Notes: generated by a model from the letters alone, not told the origin. 36,052 bases of DNA from Candidatus Gastranaerophilales bacterium (GCA_944323495.1 CALUSZ010000019.1:1-36052), one strand, 5' to 3'; counted from the stretch's first letter, positions 15,725 through 24,887 are shown. Numbers and translations are program-made.

Positions 15725-17113
15725 ATGAATAAGAAAGCAGTCTTTGCAGGAAGTTTTTATCCTGAAAATCCCGATGAACTAAATAGTGTACTTGACTCTT
15801 TTAAAGAAGAACAAACCTCTGATTACAAGTCAAAGGCTGTTATAGTTCCGCATGCCGGATATATTTACTCCGGACATGCCGCAATGGCCGGTTTTCAGTA
15901 TCTTGAAGCAAGTGAAAATATTTTTATTATAGCCCCCTCGCACCATGAAACTTTTAACAATATTGCACTTCCTGAATATACTTTTTTTGAAACGCCTCTT
16001 GGTAATATTGAGGTTAATAACAGACTAATATCAGAAATTGCAGAAAAATTTCCGTGCATAATAGCTGATGAAGTTTTTGAAAAAGAACATTCTATAGAAG
16101 TACAGCTTCCCTTTTTACAAAACTTATTTTATCCCCAGAGACAAAGTGCAGTAGATTTTGTAAAAAACTTAAAAAAACTGGGAAGAAAAATCAGAATAGT
16201 GCCGGTTCTTACAGGGAATTGCGACTACAGACTCATATCAGATTTAATTTCAACATACTGGGATAATTCATCTTTTGTTATTTCATCTGATTTAAGTCAT
16301 TATTACACACAAGAGCAGTGCAGGCAGATTGATACATATACTGCAACTATTATTGAAACTGGAAAAATCAATTTCTTAGAAAATGCTCAGGCCTGCGGAA
16401 TTGTTGGAGTTAAAGGACTTGTTGATTTTGCAAACAATAATGACTGTTCCCTTATAAGAGCAGAGATGTATAATTCAGGTGACATAAGCGGAGAAAAAGA
16501 TAAAGTCGTAGGATACGGTTCCTGGTTTCTATATGACGACACCAGAAATAACTATATTGAAAAATACTACTCAAAATATGTTCTTGAAACAGCCAGAAAC
16601 AGTATACTGGCGTCTATTAACGAAGAAGAATATATTCCAAGAAAAATTCCTTCAGTACTTACAGAATTTGGTGCATCTTTTGTAACCTTAAAGCTTAATG
16701 GAGAATTGAGAGGGTGTATAGGCTCTGTTTATCCAACCAAACCGCTTATTCTTGATATAATAGATAACGCCAAAAATGCCGGATTTCAGGATCCGAGATT
16801 TGAGCCTCTAACAATTGAAGAATTAGACAAGTTGGAAGTCTCGGTTTCAATTCTATCGGCAATAGAGAGAATTAACTTTAAAGATGAAAAAGATTTACTT
16901 TCAAAAATTTACCCGCATGGAATTATACTCGTTGAAAAAAATAAGCGAGCAGTATACCTGCCTGTTGTTTGGGAACAGCTTCCAGACAGAGAGATTTTCC
17001 TCAATTCTCTAAAAGAAAAAGCTGGTCTGCCGTCTAACTATTTTTCCAGAACTCTTGAAGTTTATAAATTCAGCGCAATATATATTACGGATGAGAGCAT
17101 TCAATACCACTAA
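15725..17113 (+). CDS. Fused MEMO and AMMECR1 domain protein (AmmeMemoRadiSam B-A)
   Basis: This 462-residue cytoplasmic protein joins two conserved families. Residues 1-270 are a MEMO domain (related to class III extradiol dioxygenases) with PHAGYIYSG (H43), PSHHE (H73/H74) and the Cys of AQACGIVG (C224), positions that correspond to the metal-binding His, His and Cys of human MEMO1. Residues 285-460 are an AMMECR1 domain with the invariant LRGCIG around C331. In bacteria these are parts A and B of the AmmeMemoRadiSam group, whose third member is a radical SAM protein; none is in the window. The reaction is not known to me. The mRNA is probably leaderless. The 3' end overlaps galE by 29 bases, tail to tail. 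Confidence 0.9.
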   Translation: MNKKAVFAGSFYPENPDELNSVLDSFKEEQTSDYKSKAVIVPHAGYIYSGHAAMAGFQYLEASENIFIIAPSHHETFNNIALPEYTFFETPLGNIEVNNRLISEIAEKFPCIIADEVFEKEHSIEVQLPFLQNLFYPQRQSAVDFVKNLKKLGRKIRIVPVLTGNCDYRLISDLISTYWDNSSFVISSDLSHYYTQEQCRQIDTYTATIIETGKINFLENAQACGIVGVKGLVDFANNNDCSLIRAEMYNSGDISGEKDKVVGYGSWFLYDDTRNNYIEKYYSKYVLETARNSILASINEEEYIPRKIPSVLTEFGASFVTLKLNGELRGCIGSVYPTKPLILDIIDNAKNAGFQDPRFEPLTIEELDKLEVSVSILSAIERINFKDEKDLLSKIYPHGIILVEKNKRAVYLPVVWEQLPDREIFLNSLKEKAGLPSNYFSRTLEVYKFSAIYITDESIQYH

Positions 17114-18083
17114 GTTCCTTCTCCCACGCGTAAGCAGTTTTGATACAATCTGTTAAATCTTTTTCCGGAATCCAGCCTAAAATCTCTTTAGCTTTCTTAT
17201 TATCAGCAACAAGAGTTGCAGGGTCTCCGGCTCTACGCGGGCAGATTTCAAGCGGAATTGAGACACCTTTTACCTCTTCGCAAGCTGCAAAAACTTCTTT
17301 TACACTGCTCCCTTCATTTGTTCCGAGATTAATATAATTTGTATCTCCGCCATTTTGCAGATACTCAAGCGCTTTTATATGGGCAACGGCTAAATCCTCT
17401 ATGTTAATATAATCTCTAACGCAGGTTCCGTCTTTTGTATCATAGTCCGTACCAAACATTTTAAATTTTTTATCAGGTGTAGCTTTCAATACATTTGGAA
17501 TCAGGTGTGTTTCAGGATTGTGCCATTCACCGACTCTTGATTTTGAATCTGCTCCAGCTACATTAAAATATCTAAGCCTTACAGACTTTAATCCATACGC
17601 TTTATCGTAATCATCCATAATACGCTCAACCATTAGCTTTGAATTTCCATATGGATTAATCGGATTTTGCGGATGATTTTCGTCAATTGGAGTATAAACA
17701 GGCTCTCCATAGGTTGCAGCTGTAGAAGAGAACACAATCTTATTAACTCCAAATTCAAGCATTGCATTTAAAAGATTTAATGTTCCGTAAACATTATTAT
17801 AATAGTATTTTTGCGGATTCTGAACACTTTCTGCCACTTGAGAATATGCAGCAAAATGAACAACCGCGTCTATCTTATTAACTAGGAATACCCCGCGGAT
17901 ATCATCTAAATTTTTGAGATTTCCCTGAACAAATTTTAAATTCCCGTATTTTTTTAAAGTTTCTATAATTTCTATATGCCCGAGCTCAAGACTGTCAAAT
18001 ACAATAACATCTTTTCCGGCCTCTAACAAAGCCATAACAAGATGGCTTCCTACATACCCTGCTCCGCCTGTTACTAATATCAT
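17085..18083 (-). CDS. galE: UDP-glucose 4-epimerase
   Basis: GalE interconverts UDP-glucose and UDP-galactose (or the N-acetyl sugars) in the cytoplasm, for surface glycan or lipopolysaccharide sugars. The 332 residues show the NAD-binding GGAGYVGSH at the N-terminus, the SSTAATYGEP segment with the catalytic Ser/Thr, the catalytic YGNSK (Tyr-x3-Lys), YFNVAGAD, and a C-terminal ADNKKAKEILGW. Length is normal. It overlaps recF by four bases (ATGA), an unusual partner, and is probably translated from the recF transcript. The 3' end overlaps the MEMO/AMMECR1 gene. Confidence 0.95.
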   Translation of the reverse strand: MILVTGGAGYVGSHLVMALLEAGKDVIVFDSLELGHIEIIETLKKYGNLKFVQGNLKNLDDIRGVFLVNKIDAVVHFAAYSQVAESVQNPQKYYYNNVYGTLNLLNAMLEFGVNKIVFSSTAATYGEPVYTPIDENHPQNPINPYGNSKLMVERIMDDYDKAYGLKSVRLRYFNVAGADSKSRVGEWHNPETHLIPNVLKATPDKKFKMFGTDYDTKDGTCVRDYINIEDLAVAHIKALEYLQNGGDTNYINLGTNEGSSVKEVFAACEEVKGVSIPLEICPRRAGDPATLVADNKKAKEILGWIPEKDLTDCIKTAYAWEKELSGIECSHP

Positions 18084-19198
18084 ATAAACGCTCCTTCTCT
18101 CTCTAATGATTGCCTTTCAACAGCCAAACCGCCATTTTCAATATTATATATTATAACATCTTTTAAAAACTCTTCTTCAAATAATAAAGTATCAACAGAG
18201 GTTATTATTGTCTGCGTATCTTCCCCTATAGATTTTAAAAGATAATTCTGCCGCACTTCATCAAGCTCCGCAAGAACATCATCTAAAAGAAGAACCGGAG
18301 AGAACCCTGTTTTTTCTTTTATTATCTCAAGCTCCGATAGCTTAAGCGCAAGAACTAAAGTTCTCTGCTGCCCTTGTGAGGCAAATTTTGAAGCGTCAAT
18401 CCCGTTAATTTTAAATTCGATATCGTCTCTATGCGGCCCCACACAGGACTGGCGGCGCGCAAATTCTTCCCTGCGGCGTTCTTTTAACTCTTGCCGTAAA
18501 TATTCACTAATAGCTTCAACGTCTTCTTCCGGACTGGTATAATTAAGACTAAAAACCTCAGAAGAACTTATTATCCTATGTTTTTCAAAAGCTATTTTCT
18601 CAATCTCTTTTAAAAACTTTTTCCTCAAAAATATAATATTTGCACCTGTAATAACTAATTGCTCGTTATAAATATCATACAAGTCTTCATCTACCACCTC
18701 ATTTTTTAGTAGATTATTTTTTTGAATCCTTATCTTGTCGTACTTAGAGAGCCTTTCATCGTAAGCGGGATAAATCTGAGAAATTGCTCTATCAAGCCAA
18801 TCTCTTCTATCCTGCGGAGTGCCTCGTAGAAGAAGCAAATCTTTAGTTGAGAAAAGTACAGTCTTTAATACAAGCTTAAAATCCTTTACGCTTGACTTTA
18901 CTTTATTAATCCTAACTTCGCGTTTTTTTTCAGAATTGTATGTAAAATCCAGTTCAATATTTGTACTATTTTTCTCAAGCTCTGCATTAATTTCAAAACT
19001 GTCTTTGCCAAATTGAATTAAATCGCTTATTGTAGAAGTTCTAGGACTTTTCAGTCCGGATAAAAAGTAAATACTTTCCAGAATATTGGTTTTCCCCTGC
19101 GCATTTTTACCAATAATAAGAGTTCTTAAACTCCCAAAATCCAGATCGATATCACTGCAATTCCTGTAATTTTTAAGCGATAACTTCAATATCCTCAT
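18080..19198 (-). CDS. recF: DNA replication/repair protein RecF
   Basis: RecF is an SMC-like ATPase that helps load RecA at gaps. The 372 residues open with MRILKLSLKNYRNC, then Walker A GKNAQGKT (residues 30-37), the ABC-type signature SQGQQRTLVLALKLSE, and Walker B PVLLLDDVLAELD. Here it is next to galE rather than dnaA-dnaN or gyrB. The ATG has no Shine-Dalgarno and lies six bases after an extended -10 (TGATATACT), so its mRNA should be leaderless. Confidence 0.96.
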   Translation of the reverse strand: MRILKLSLKNYRNCSDIDLDFGSLRTLIIGKNAQGKTNILESIYFLSGLKSPRTSTISDLIQFGKDSFEINAELEKNSTNIELDFTYNSEKKREVRINKVKSSVKDFKLVLKTVLFSTKDLLLLRGTPQDRRDWLDRAISQIYPAYDERLSKYDKIRIQKNNLLKNEVVDEDLYDIYNEQLVITGANIIFLRKKFLKEIEKIAFEKHRIISSSEVFSLNYTSPEEDVEAISEYLRQELKERRREEFARRQSCVGPHRDDIEFKINGIDASKFASQGQQRTLVLALKLSELEIIKEKTGFSPVLLLDDVLAELDEVRQNYLLKSIGEDTQTIITSVDTLLFEEEFLKDVIIYNIENGGLAVERQSLEREGAFI

Positions 19199-19204
19199 AA
19201 GATA

Positions 19205-19213
19205 AGTATATCA
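19205..19213 (-). promoter_or_regulatory. Extended -10 promoter of recF
   Basis: The minus strand has TGATATACT, an extended -10 whose last base is six bases before the recF ATG (19198). The -35 is poor, which extended -10 promoters tolerate. Confidence 0.45.
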
Positions 19214-19231
19214 CAATTTATTATTTTACAC

Positions 19232-19253
19232 CCGATAGAAATCCACTTATCGG
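19232..19253. promoter_or_regulatory. Inverted repeat between recF and the HTH gene, possible operator
   Basis: CCGATA (19232-19237) and TATCGG (19248-19253) are separated by ten bases, and more GATAG/CTATC copies follow at 19254-19268. It lies between the recF promoter and the HTH gene at 19328, a natural place for an autoregulatory site. There is no direct evidence of binding. Confidence 0.3.
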
Positions 19254-19327
19254 CTATCAGAGATAGGGTTATGAAAATTTTTACAATCCATTATCTTATA
19301 GTTAACAAAATTAGAGAGGTAATAATT

Positions 19328-19894
19328 ATGAAACAAATAATCCCCGAAAAAAGTTCTGAAAAAGTTGCAAAGTTTTTAAAGAAAAATTCTCTTCATAAAC
19401 GTGATTTCGCAGAAATGATTGGCGTAACTCTTTCTTATGTTTATAATCTAATAGACGAGACTGTACCTTTTTCAACCAGAGGCACCACAATTGAAAGAAT
19501 TGCAACAGTAATGGATATTCAGCCGGAAGAATTTGCTGAATATAGAATCCCTCAAGAACCAATTCTTATTGATGAATCGGTAGAAATTATCAAAGACTAT
19601 ATTAAAGAAAACAAATTATCCATTGTCTCGTTCCTTAAAGCTTTCCCGCGCAAAAAACGAATTGATGTAGTTGATATACTTCGCGGAGCTCTCCCTGTAC
19701 CAATTGATTACAAAGAGCTTAAACTTATCGGCAAAACCCTTAATATGCCGGAGGACGAAGTTTATATGATGTGGGAAAACAGAGTTAAACAAGTTCTGGA
19801 ATCTGCCGGTATGAATATTTACTCAAATTCCGGACTTATAAATTCAATGTTTGACTGTGCAAAAAAATACCTTGAAACAAATCTTAATAAATAA
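19328..19894 (+). CDS. HTH (XRE-type) regulator
   Basis: The first 70 residues of this 188-residue protein form a Cro/cI-type helix-turn-helix: VAKFLKKNSLHKRDFAEMIG, VTLSYVYNLIDE, then TTIERIATVMDI. A second helical region (about 85-150: IKENKLSIVSFLKAFP, then YKELKLIGKTLNMPEDEVY) looks like a second, degenerate HTH copy. The targets are unknown. The ATG at 19328 has GAGAGG eight bases upstream and is preferred over the in-frame ATG at 19271. A GATAG/CTATC inverted repeat in the gap to recF may be its operator. Confidence 0.75.
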   Translation: MKQIIPEKSSEKVAKFLKKNSLHKRDFAEMIGVTLSYVYNLIDETVPFSTRGTTIERIATVMDIQPEEFAEYRIPQEPILIDESVEIIKDYIKENKLSIVSFLKAFPRKKRIDVVDILRGALPVPIDYKELKLIGKTLNMPEDEVYMMWENRVKQVLESAGMNIYSNSGLINSMFDCAKKYLETNLNK

Positions 19895-19957
19895 AGCAAA
19901 TTTTTTATAAAATATTACTTTATATATATAAGGTTAGAAAAAGGTTGTAGAAAATTT

Positions 19958-19982
19958 AAATCCGGTTAACTAAACCGGATTT
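19958..19982. terminator. Bidirectional terminator between the HTH gene and lpxB
   Basis: AAATCCGGTT (19958-19967) pairs with AACCGGATTT (19973-19982) around a five-base loop, followed by T-rich sequence on the plus strand. The lpxB stop codon lies in the loop. It is the only convergent pair in this window with a clear terminator. Confidence 0.75.
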
Positions 19983-21106
19983 TCTTTTGTTAATTCTTCT
20001 TTTATACAATCAGCAGCTTCTTTTGCTGAAAACTTATCCGACAGCTTTTCTCCAACTTTTCCAAGTTTTTCGATTGTTTCGGCCCTGTATTTTTTATCAT
20101 ACAAAAGCTTTTCCGTTTCATAACAAATATTTTCAATATTAAATTTATGCTGAATAAGTTCCGGAACAATATTCTCACCGGTAATAATATTAGGCAGAGA
20201 AACATTTTTTATACATCTCACAAGCAAATATATTAAATAAAGTATCCATGGTCCTTTATACCCTATTATCATAGGAACCTGATAGAGTGCAGCCTCAAGT
20301 GCAACTGTTCCGGAAGCTAAAATTAGAGAATCCGAAACGCTTAAAAGAGCCTGATTTTCGCCTCTTATTACCTTAAAATCCGTATCTTTGATATATTTAT
20401 CAAAAACATCATCGCTCAAATTCGGCGCATGCGAAATACAGAACTGTAATTCAGGGTGAAGTTTTTTTAACCTTTTTGCAGATTTTATAAAAGTATCTGC
20501 TAAAAAATATAATTCTATAGGTCTTGAGCCCGGGAAAATTGAGACCAGAGGCCGCTTTAAGTCAAGCCCATGTTTTTCAAAAAACTCCGCCCTTTCAGCC
20601 TTTTCAGGAAGCTGCTTAATAAGCGGATGTCCGCAATAGTGAACATCAATTCCATACTCTTTATACAATTCAACTTCAAACGGAAAAATACAAAGTACCT
20701 TATCCACATACTTTTTAATCCCGTTAATTCTCCACTTTCTGCTTGCCCAGACTTGCGGCGGAATATAATGAAATACTTTTATTCCGCTCCCTTTCAAGCG
20801 CTTTGCGACACGAAGATTAAACGTACCGTAGTCAATAAGCAGGACTAAATCAGGCTTATATTCTTTCAGAAGATAATTAGAAACCTCTTTTTCCAGCTTA
20901 AGGTGGTCAAATGCCATTTTAAAATTGAATCCGAACCCAGCCATTTTAGAATGGTCGCAAAAAAGCTTTGCACCTGCCTGTTTAAGATTTTCACCGCCGA
21001 TAGCCTCTGCCTGTATATCGGGCATTTCCTGTTTCAAAAATTCTAAAACTTTTCCTCCGTGAATATCACCGGAGTACTCTCCTGTAATAATAAAAATCTT
21101 TTTCAT
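19970..21106 (-). CDS. lpxB: Lipid-A-disaccharide synthase
   Basis: LpxB joins UDP-diacylglucosamine and lipid X to make the lipid A disaccharide at the inner face of the cytoplasmic membrane. The 378 residues have the family N-terminus ITGEYSGDIHGGKV, then GGENLKQAGAKL, the YIPPQVWASRKWRI segment, GHPLI and PGSRPIEL. Length is typical. It sits three bases after lpxI, which makes its lipid X substrate. The presence of both enzymes is direct evidence for a lipid A-bearing outer membrane. Confidence 0.96.
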   Translation of the reverse strand: MKKIFIITGEYSGDIHGGKVLEFLKQEMPDIQAEAIGGENLKQAGAKLFCDHSKMAGFGFNFKMAFDHLKLEKEVSNYLLKEYKPDLVLLIDYGTFNLRVAKRLKGSGIKVFHYIPPQVWASRKWRINGIKKYVDKVLCIFPFEVELYKEYGIDVHYCGHPLIKQLPEKAERAEFFEKHGLDLKRPLVSIFPGSRPIELYFLADTFIKSAKRLKKLHPELQFCISHAPNLSDDVFDKYIKDTDFKVIRGENQALLSVSDSLILASGTVALEAALYQVPMIIGYKGPWILYLIYLLVRCIKNVSLPNIITGENIVPELIQHKFNIENICYETEKLLYDKKYRAETIEKLGKVGEKLSDKFSAKEAADCIKEELTKENPV

Positions 21107-21109
21107 ACA

Positions 21110-21925
21110 CTAAACTGCCATTACTACAATATTATGCTTATTAGCATATTTGATAACTTCTTCCCTGTCAACAATAATAGTTTCTCCAGCTTCTACTGCT
21201 ATTAAATCAGCTTTATATTTCTTCATAGTTTTTAAAGTCCTGAGTCCTATTGCCGGAATATCAAACCTTTTATCCTGTGACGGCTTTGCAACTTTTATAA
21301 CTCTGGAATTCTTTTTTGCAATCTTACAGCCGCGCTTAATACAATTATCAGTTCCTTCAATTGCCTCGACCGCCATCACCATTTTATCTTTTATAATAAC
21401 GGACTGCCCGATATCAAGTTTTCCTGTTTCTTTTGCAAGCCAATATCCGTAATTCACATCATCAATCTGTTCCTGTGTCGGCTGAACTTTTCCGAGCACG
21501 CCAGATGGTATCATTAAATTTTTTATAAACAATGTTTGATCCAAAATTGTTATGCCGATTTTTTCCAGCTCTTCAATTATCATAAGCATAACTTTATCAT
21601 CATTTAATCTTATTGCCTGTTTTATAAAATCAATCGCTCTGGCGTCAAACTTAGGGCGTTTCAAAAGAATAGTTTTGCTTACCTTGCCCAGAAAAGTTAT
21701 CTGCTTTATACCTTCACTTTTCAAAGTATCTTCAATCTTTTGAACCTCGCCCGGACAAAATGAATATACTTTTGAGCAATATTTCTTCAACTGTGCATAA
21801 TTATCATTCGATAAAGATATAGCTACAACATCAAAACCATTTTCTTTAGCATACTGTGCCATCTTGACCGGTAAAAGACCGTCTCCTGCTATCAATCCCT
21901 GTTTTTGCTCTAGTGCAACTGACAT
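21110..21925 (-). CDS. lpxI: UDP-2,3-diacylglucosamine pyrophosphatase LpxI
   Basis: LpxI hydrolyses UDP-2,3-diacylglucosamine to lipid X, replacing the unrelated LpxH in many bacteria. The 271 residues match in order: GLIAGDGLLPVKMAQYAKEN near the start, FLGKVSKTILL, DDKVMLMIIEELEKIGI, and the C-terminal domain with VEAIEGTDNCIKRG and KPSQDKRFDIPAIG, then LIAVEAGETIIVDRE. GGAGG lies about 13 bases before the ATG, longer than usual. The promoter TTGAAA-18-TATAAT is at 21955-21984. It forms an operon with lpxB. Confidence 0.95.
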   Translation of the reverse strand: MSVALEQKQGLIAGDGLLPVKMAQYAKENGFDVVAISLSNDNYAQLKKYCSKVYSFCPGEVQKIEDTLKSEGIKQITFLGKVSKTILLKRPKFDARAIDFIKQAIRLNDDKVMLMIIEELEKIGITILDQTLFIKNLMIPSGVLGKVQPTQEQIDDVNYGYWLAKETGKLDIGQSVIIKDKMVMAVEAIEGTDNCIKRGCKIAKKNSRVIKVAKPSQDKRFDIPAIGLRTLKTMKKYKADLIAVEAGETIIVDREEVIKYANKHNIVVMAV

Positions 21926-21954
21926 TATTTTAAATTAACCTCCAACTTTTTAAG

Positions 21955-21984
21955 ATTATAATACTATAAACAAACATTTTTCAA
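21955..21984 (-). promoter_or_regulatory. Promoter of lpxI-lpxB
   Basis: The minus strand has TTGAAA (21979-21984), 18 nt and a perfect TATAAT (21955-21960), giving a leader of about 25 nt with the GGAGG ribosome site. Confidence 0.5.
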
Positions 21985-22044
21985 AATCGACTCTTAATAA
22001 AAATTATCTATTAAACTTAAGCATGTTTGTAATAATATAGAGTT

Positions 22045-23517
22045 ATGAATTTAGATGCCGCAATAGATAGCTTACTTTCACCGATTGCAGATAAGGTTTC
22101 GGGATTTATATTCTCCTATGTAACAATAGGAGGGGTTAAGGTTGAGTTTCTTGTTGCGCTTTTGATTACGGCAGCTCTGTATTTCACATTGAGAACGGGT
22201 TTTATAGGTTTTTGGGGATTTAAACATGCGCTAAAGCTTATAACAAACCGCTACAAGCACAACAATCCGGCCGGTTATCAGAGAAAGAAAAAAGGTGAGT
22301 TATCCTCTTTTCAGGCACTTAGCGCAACGATATCGGCCTCAGCCGGAATTGGTAATGTAGCCGGCTCTGCCGCAGCCGTATCCATAGGAGGCCCCGGAGT
22401 AATATTCTGGATGATTATAGCGGGATTATTTTCTATGGCGCTAAAATTTTCGGAAGTTCTTCTGGGGGTTAAGTTTAGGAAAACTAATCCGGACGGGACT
22501 GTATCAGGCGGGCCTATGTACTATGTACCGGTTGCATTTAGGGGTAAATTGGGCGAAAAAGCAGGACGTATTCTTGCAAGAATTTATGCCGTATGTTGTA
22601 TTTTTGCAATGATAGGCGGCTGGAATTTATTCCAGATTAATGCTATGACTGCACAGTTTACGGAAGTCACCGGAGGGGAAAACAGTATTTTTGCAAATAA
22701 CGGCTGGATATTGGGAACAATTGTTGCCATTATAACCTGGTTTACAATAATAGGCGGGATTAAGGCAATCGGAAAATTTACATCAAAAGTCACACCTGTA
22801 ATGTGCTCTCTATATGTACTAAGCGCATTTTTAGTCTGTCTGGTAAATATTCATCATCTGCCTGAGACAATTGTTCTAATAATAAAAGAGGCGTTTTCTC
22901 CAAGGGCAATGACCGGAGGCGCTTTTGCATGCCTTCTCTGGGGATTCAGACGCGCTATGTTTGCCAATGAATCCGGACTCGGAACTGCACCGATTGCGTT
23001 TTCTGCAGTTAATACCAATAAACCTGTAGCACAGGCATTTGTTTCAATGCTTCAACCGTTTGTAGATACAGTTATTGTTGGTGTTGCAACAGCGTTTGTT
23101 ATTGTTGTTTCAAAAGCCTATCTCACAGTTAACGGTATTGCAGGGATTGAATTAACATCAAAGGCCTTTGCGACAATCTGTCCGGCTTACCCAATATTAT
23201 TAACCGTTATGGCAAGCTGTTTTGTCTTATCAACAATGCTTTGCGGATCTTACTACGGGCTTAAGGCATGGAACTTTTTATTCGGGAATTCAACATTAAA
23301 AACAAGAACCTTTCAGGCTGTCTATTGCCTATGTATTATTGCAGGCTCCGCAATGAATTTCAAAAGTATCATTAACCTATCAGATGCAGTTACACTATTT
23401 CTTGCGGTTCCGAATTTGATTGCAGTTTTTGCACTTTCCAATATCGTAATAAAAGAGCTTAAGCGTTATTGTGAGCGATATGATATCGGCGGAGATATTG
23501 TAAAATACTTGCATTAA
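22045..23517 (+). CDS. Sodium/alanine (AGCS family) symporter
   Basis: This integral membrane transporter of 490 residues has about ten to eleven hydrophobic helices. The AGCS signature is clear: SSFQALSATISASAGIGNVA, then GGPGVIFWM and MALKFSEVLLG, followed by SGGPMYYV and the later RRAMFANESGLGTAPIAFSA. The family couples sodium or proton uptake to alanine or glycine import; the exact substrate cannot be read from the sequence. No Shine-Dalgarno is seen; a TAATAT ends six bases before the ATG with a weak TTAAAC 16 nt further up, so it may be leaderless, with less certainty than the others. Confidence 0.93.
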   Translation: MNLDAAIDSLLSPIADKVSGFIFSYVTIGGVKVEFLVALLITAALYFTLRTGFIGFWGFKHALKLITNRYKHNNPAGYQRKKKGELSSFQALSATISASAGIGNVAGSAAAVSIGGPGVIFWMIIAGLFSMALKFSEVLLGVKFRKTNPDGTVSGGPMYYVPVAFRGKLGEKAGRILARIYAVCCIFAMIGGWNLFQINAMTAQFTEVTGGENSIFANNGWILGTIVAIITWFTIIGGIKAIGKFTSKVTPVMCSLYVLSAFLVCLVNIHHLPETIVLIIKEAFSPRAMTGGAFACLLWGFRRAMFANESGLGTAPIAFSAVNTNKPVAQAFVSMLQPFVDTVIVGVATAFVIVVSKAYLTVNGIAGIELTSKAFATICPAYPILLTVMASCFVLSTMLCGSYYGLKAWNFLFGNSTLKTRTFQAVYCLCIIAGSAMNFKSIINLSDAVTLFLAVPNLIAVFALSNIVIKELKRYCERYDIGGDIVKYLH

Positions 23518-23529
23518 TATAATCTTTAC

Positions 23530-23558
23530 TTGCAGGTGAGGAATATATATTGTAGAAT
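23530..23558 (+). promoter_or_regulatory. Promoter of the homocitrate-synthase-like gene
   Basis: TTGCAG (23530-23535), 17 nt and TAGAAT (23553-23558) precede a leader of about 18 nt with a strong AAGGAGG. Confidence 0.5.
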
Positions 23559-23582
23559 AATTAGACAGGCAAGGAGGAGTTT

Positions 23583-24887
23583 ATGGCAAAAATTTATTTC
23601 GTTGATGTAACTAATAGAGATGGTGTTCAGACATCAAGATTGGGTTTGGCTAAACTCCAAAAAACTATTATTAACCTTATGCTTGATGATATGGGAATCA
23701 CTCAATCAGAGTTTGGGTTCCCGACAACCATGCACGAGTTAAATTACCTTAATGCCAACTTAGAGCTTGTAAAAAGAGGGGTTATCAGAAGAACCAAGCT
23801 TTCAGGCTGGATGAGGGCTATTGCTGATGATGTAGAGAAATCTTTTACCAATTGTCCGCTTCTGGAGAATTGCAACCTCTCACAATCGACTTCAGATCAG
23901 ATGATTCAGGGTAAGTATTTAGGTAAAAAGAACCGTGACGATATATTGAGAATGACCTGTGAAGCTGTTGAATATGCAGTTTCTAAGGGTGCTAAAATTA
24001 TCGGTGTAAACGCTGAAGACGCTTCCAGAAGCGATTTGGATTTCTTAATCAAGCTTGCCAAAGAAGCTAAAAGATGCGGGGCTTACCGCTTTAGATACTG
24101 CGATACTCTGGGGTATGAAGATCCAAGTACTACATACGACAGGATTTACAGACTTGCAAAAGAAACCCAAATGCCGATTGAACTCCATTACCATAACGAC
24201 CTCGGAATGGCTGTAGCCTGCTCTGTTGAAGGGGCAAAGGCTGCTGTTGACGCGGGAGTTGATGCTTATATTAATACTGCAATCAACGGTATGGGAGAAA
24301 GAGCCGGAAATGCTGATTTAGTTTCCTGCTTGCTTGCCTGCTTAAAATCAGCAGGATTTAAGAATAAGTATCAGATAGATGAAAATATTGACTTGAGCAA
24401 GTCCTGGAAGCTTGCAAAATATACTGCTTACGCCTTCGGGCTCCCAATACCGATTAACCAGCCGGCTGTAGGAGATAACGCATTTGCGCATGAATCCGGA
24501 ATCCATGCTGACGGAGCTTTAAAAGACCGAAGAAATTATGAGTTATACGACTTTGAGGAGCTTGGAAGAGGCGAGCCTGAAATTATTGAAACAGGACGTA
24601 TGATTACAACAGGAGAATACGGCGGAATTAAAGGGTTCAGAAATGTGTATGACAAATTAGAAATTGAATTTAAGGACGAAAATGAAGCTAGAAATATTCT
24701 AGAGCTTGCACGCTATGCTAACGTACACACTCAAAAACCTCTTACTGAAAGTGAATTAAAATTTATTTATCATTATCCGGATATTGCAGCAAGAATAATG
24801 ACAGTTTCTCCTTACTATGAACCGTCTGGAGAGCTTCAAAAGAGGTTAGAGAGCGGAAACATAGCGATGCCGCATCATATAATCTAG
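23583..24887 (+). CDS. Homocitrate/isopropylmalate synthase-family acyltransferase
   Basis: This 434-residue protein belongs to the DRE-TIM acyl-CoA lyase/synthase family that condenses acetyl-CoA with a 2-oxo acid. The first strand reads DVTNRDGVQTSRLGL (catalytic Arg and metal Asp). Then come VNAEDASRSDLDFL, a motif I associate with homocitrate synthases (NifV-like), RFRYCDTLGYEDPS, the metal pair HYHNDLGMA, NGMGERAGNADL and AHESGIHADG. A C-terminal part of about 110 residues is shorter than the LeuA regulatory domain. Homocitrate synthase, 2-isopropylmalate synthase and citramalate synthase are all possible; I lean to a homocitrate-type enzyme. The ribosome site AAGGAGG is strong. The 3' end overlaps the Nudix gene by 42 bases, tail to tail. 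Confidence 0.85.
   Translation: MAKIYFVDVTNRDGVQTSRLGLAKLQKTIINLMLDDMGITQSEFGFPTTMHELNYLNANLELVKRGVIRRTKLSGWMRAIADDVEKSFTNCPLLENCNLSQSTSDQMIQGKYLGKKNRDDILRMTCEAVEYAVSKGAKIIGVNAEDASRSDLDFLIKLAKEAKRCGAYRFRYCDTLGYEDPSTTYDRIYRLAKETQMPIELHYHNDLGMAVACSVEGAKAAVDAGVDAYINTAINGMGERAGNADLVSCLLACLKSAGFKNKYQIDENIDLSKSWKLAKYTAYAFGLPIPINQPAVGDNAFAHESGIHADGALKDRRNYELYDFEELGRGEPEIIETGRMITTGEYGGIKGFRNVYDKLEIEFKDENEARNILELARYANVHTQKPLTESELKFIYHYPDIAARIMTVSPYYEPSGELQKRLESGNIAMPHHII

Noticed and set aside
21926..22044. Possible riboswitch before lpxI or the symporter
   Set aside because: The leader of lpxI is only about 25 nt and the symporter seems to have almost none; no known aptamer pattern is seen.
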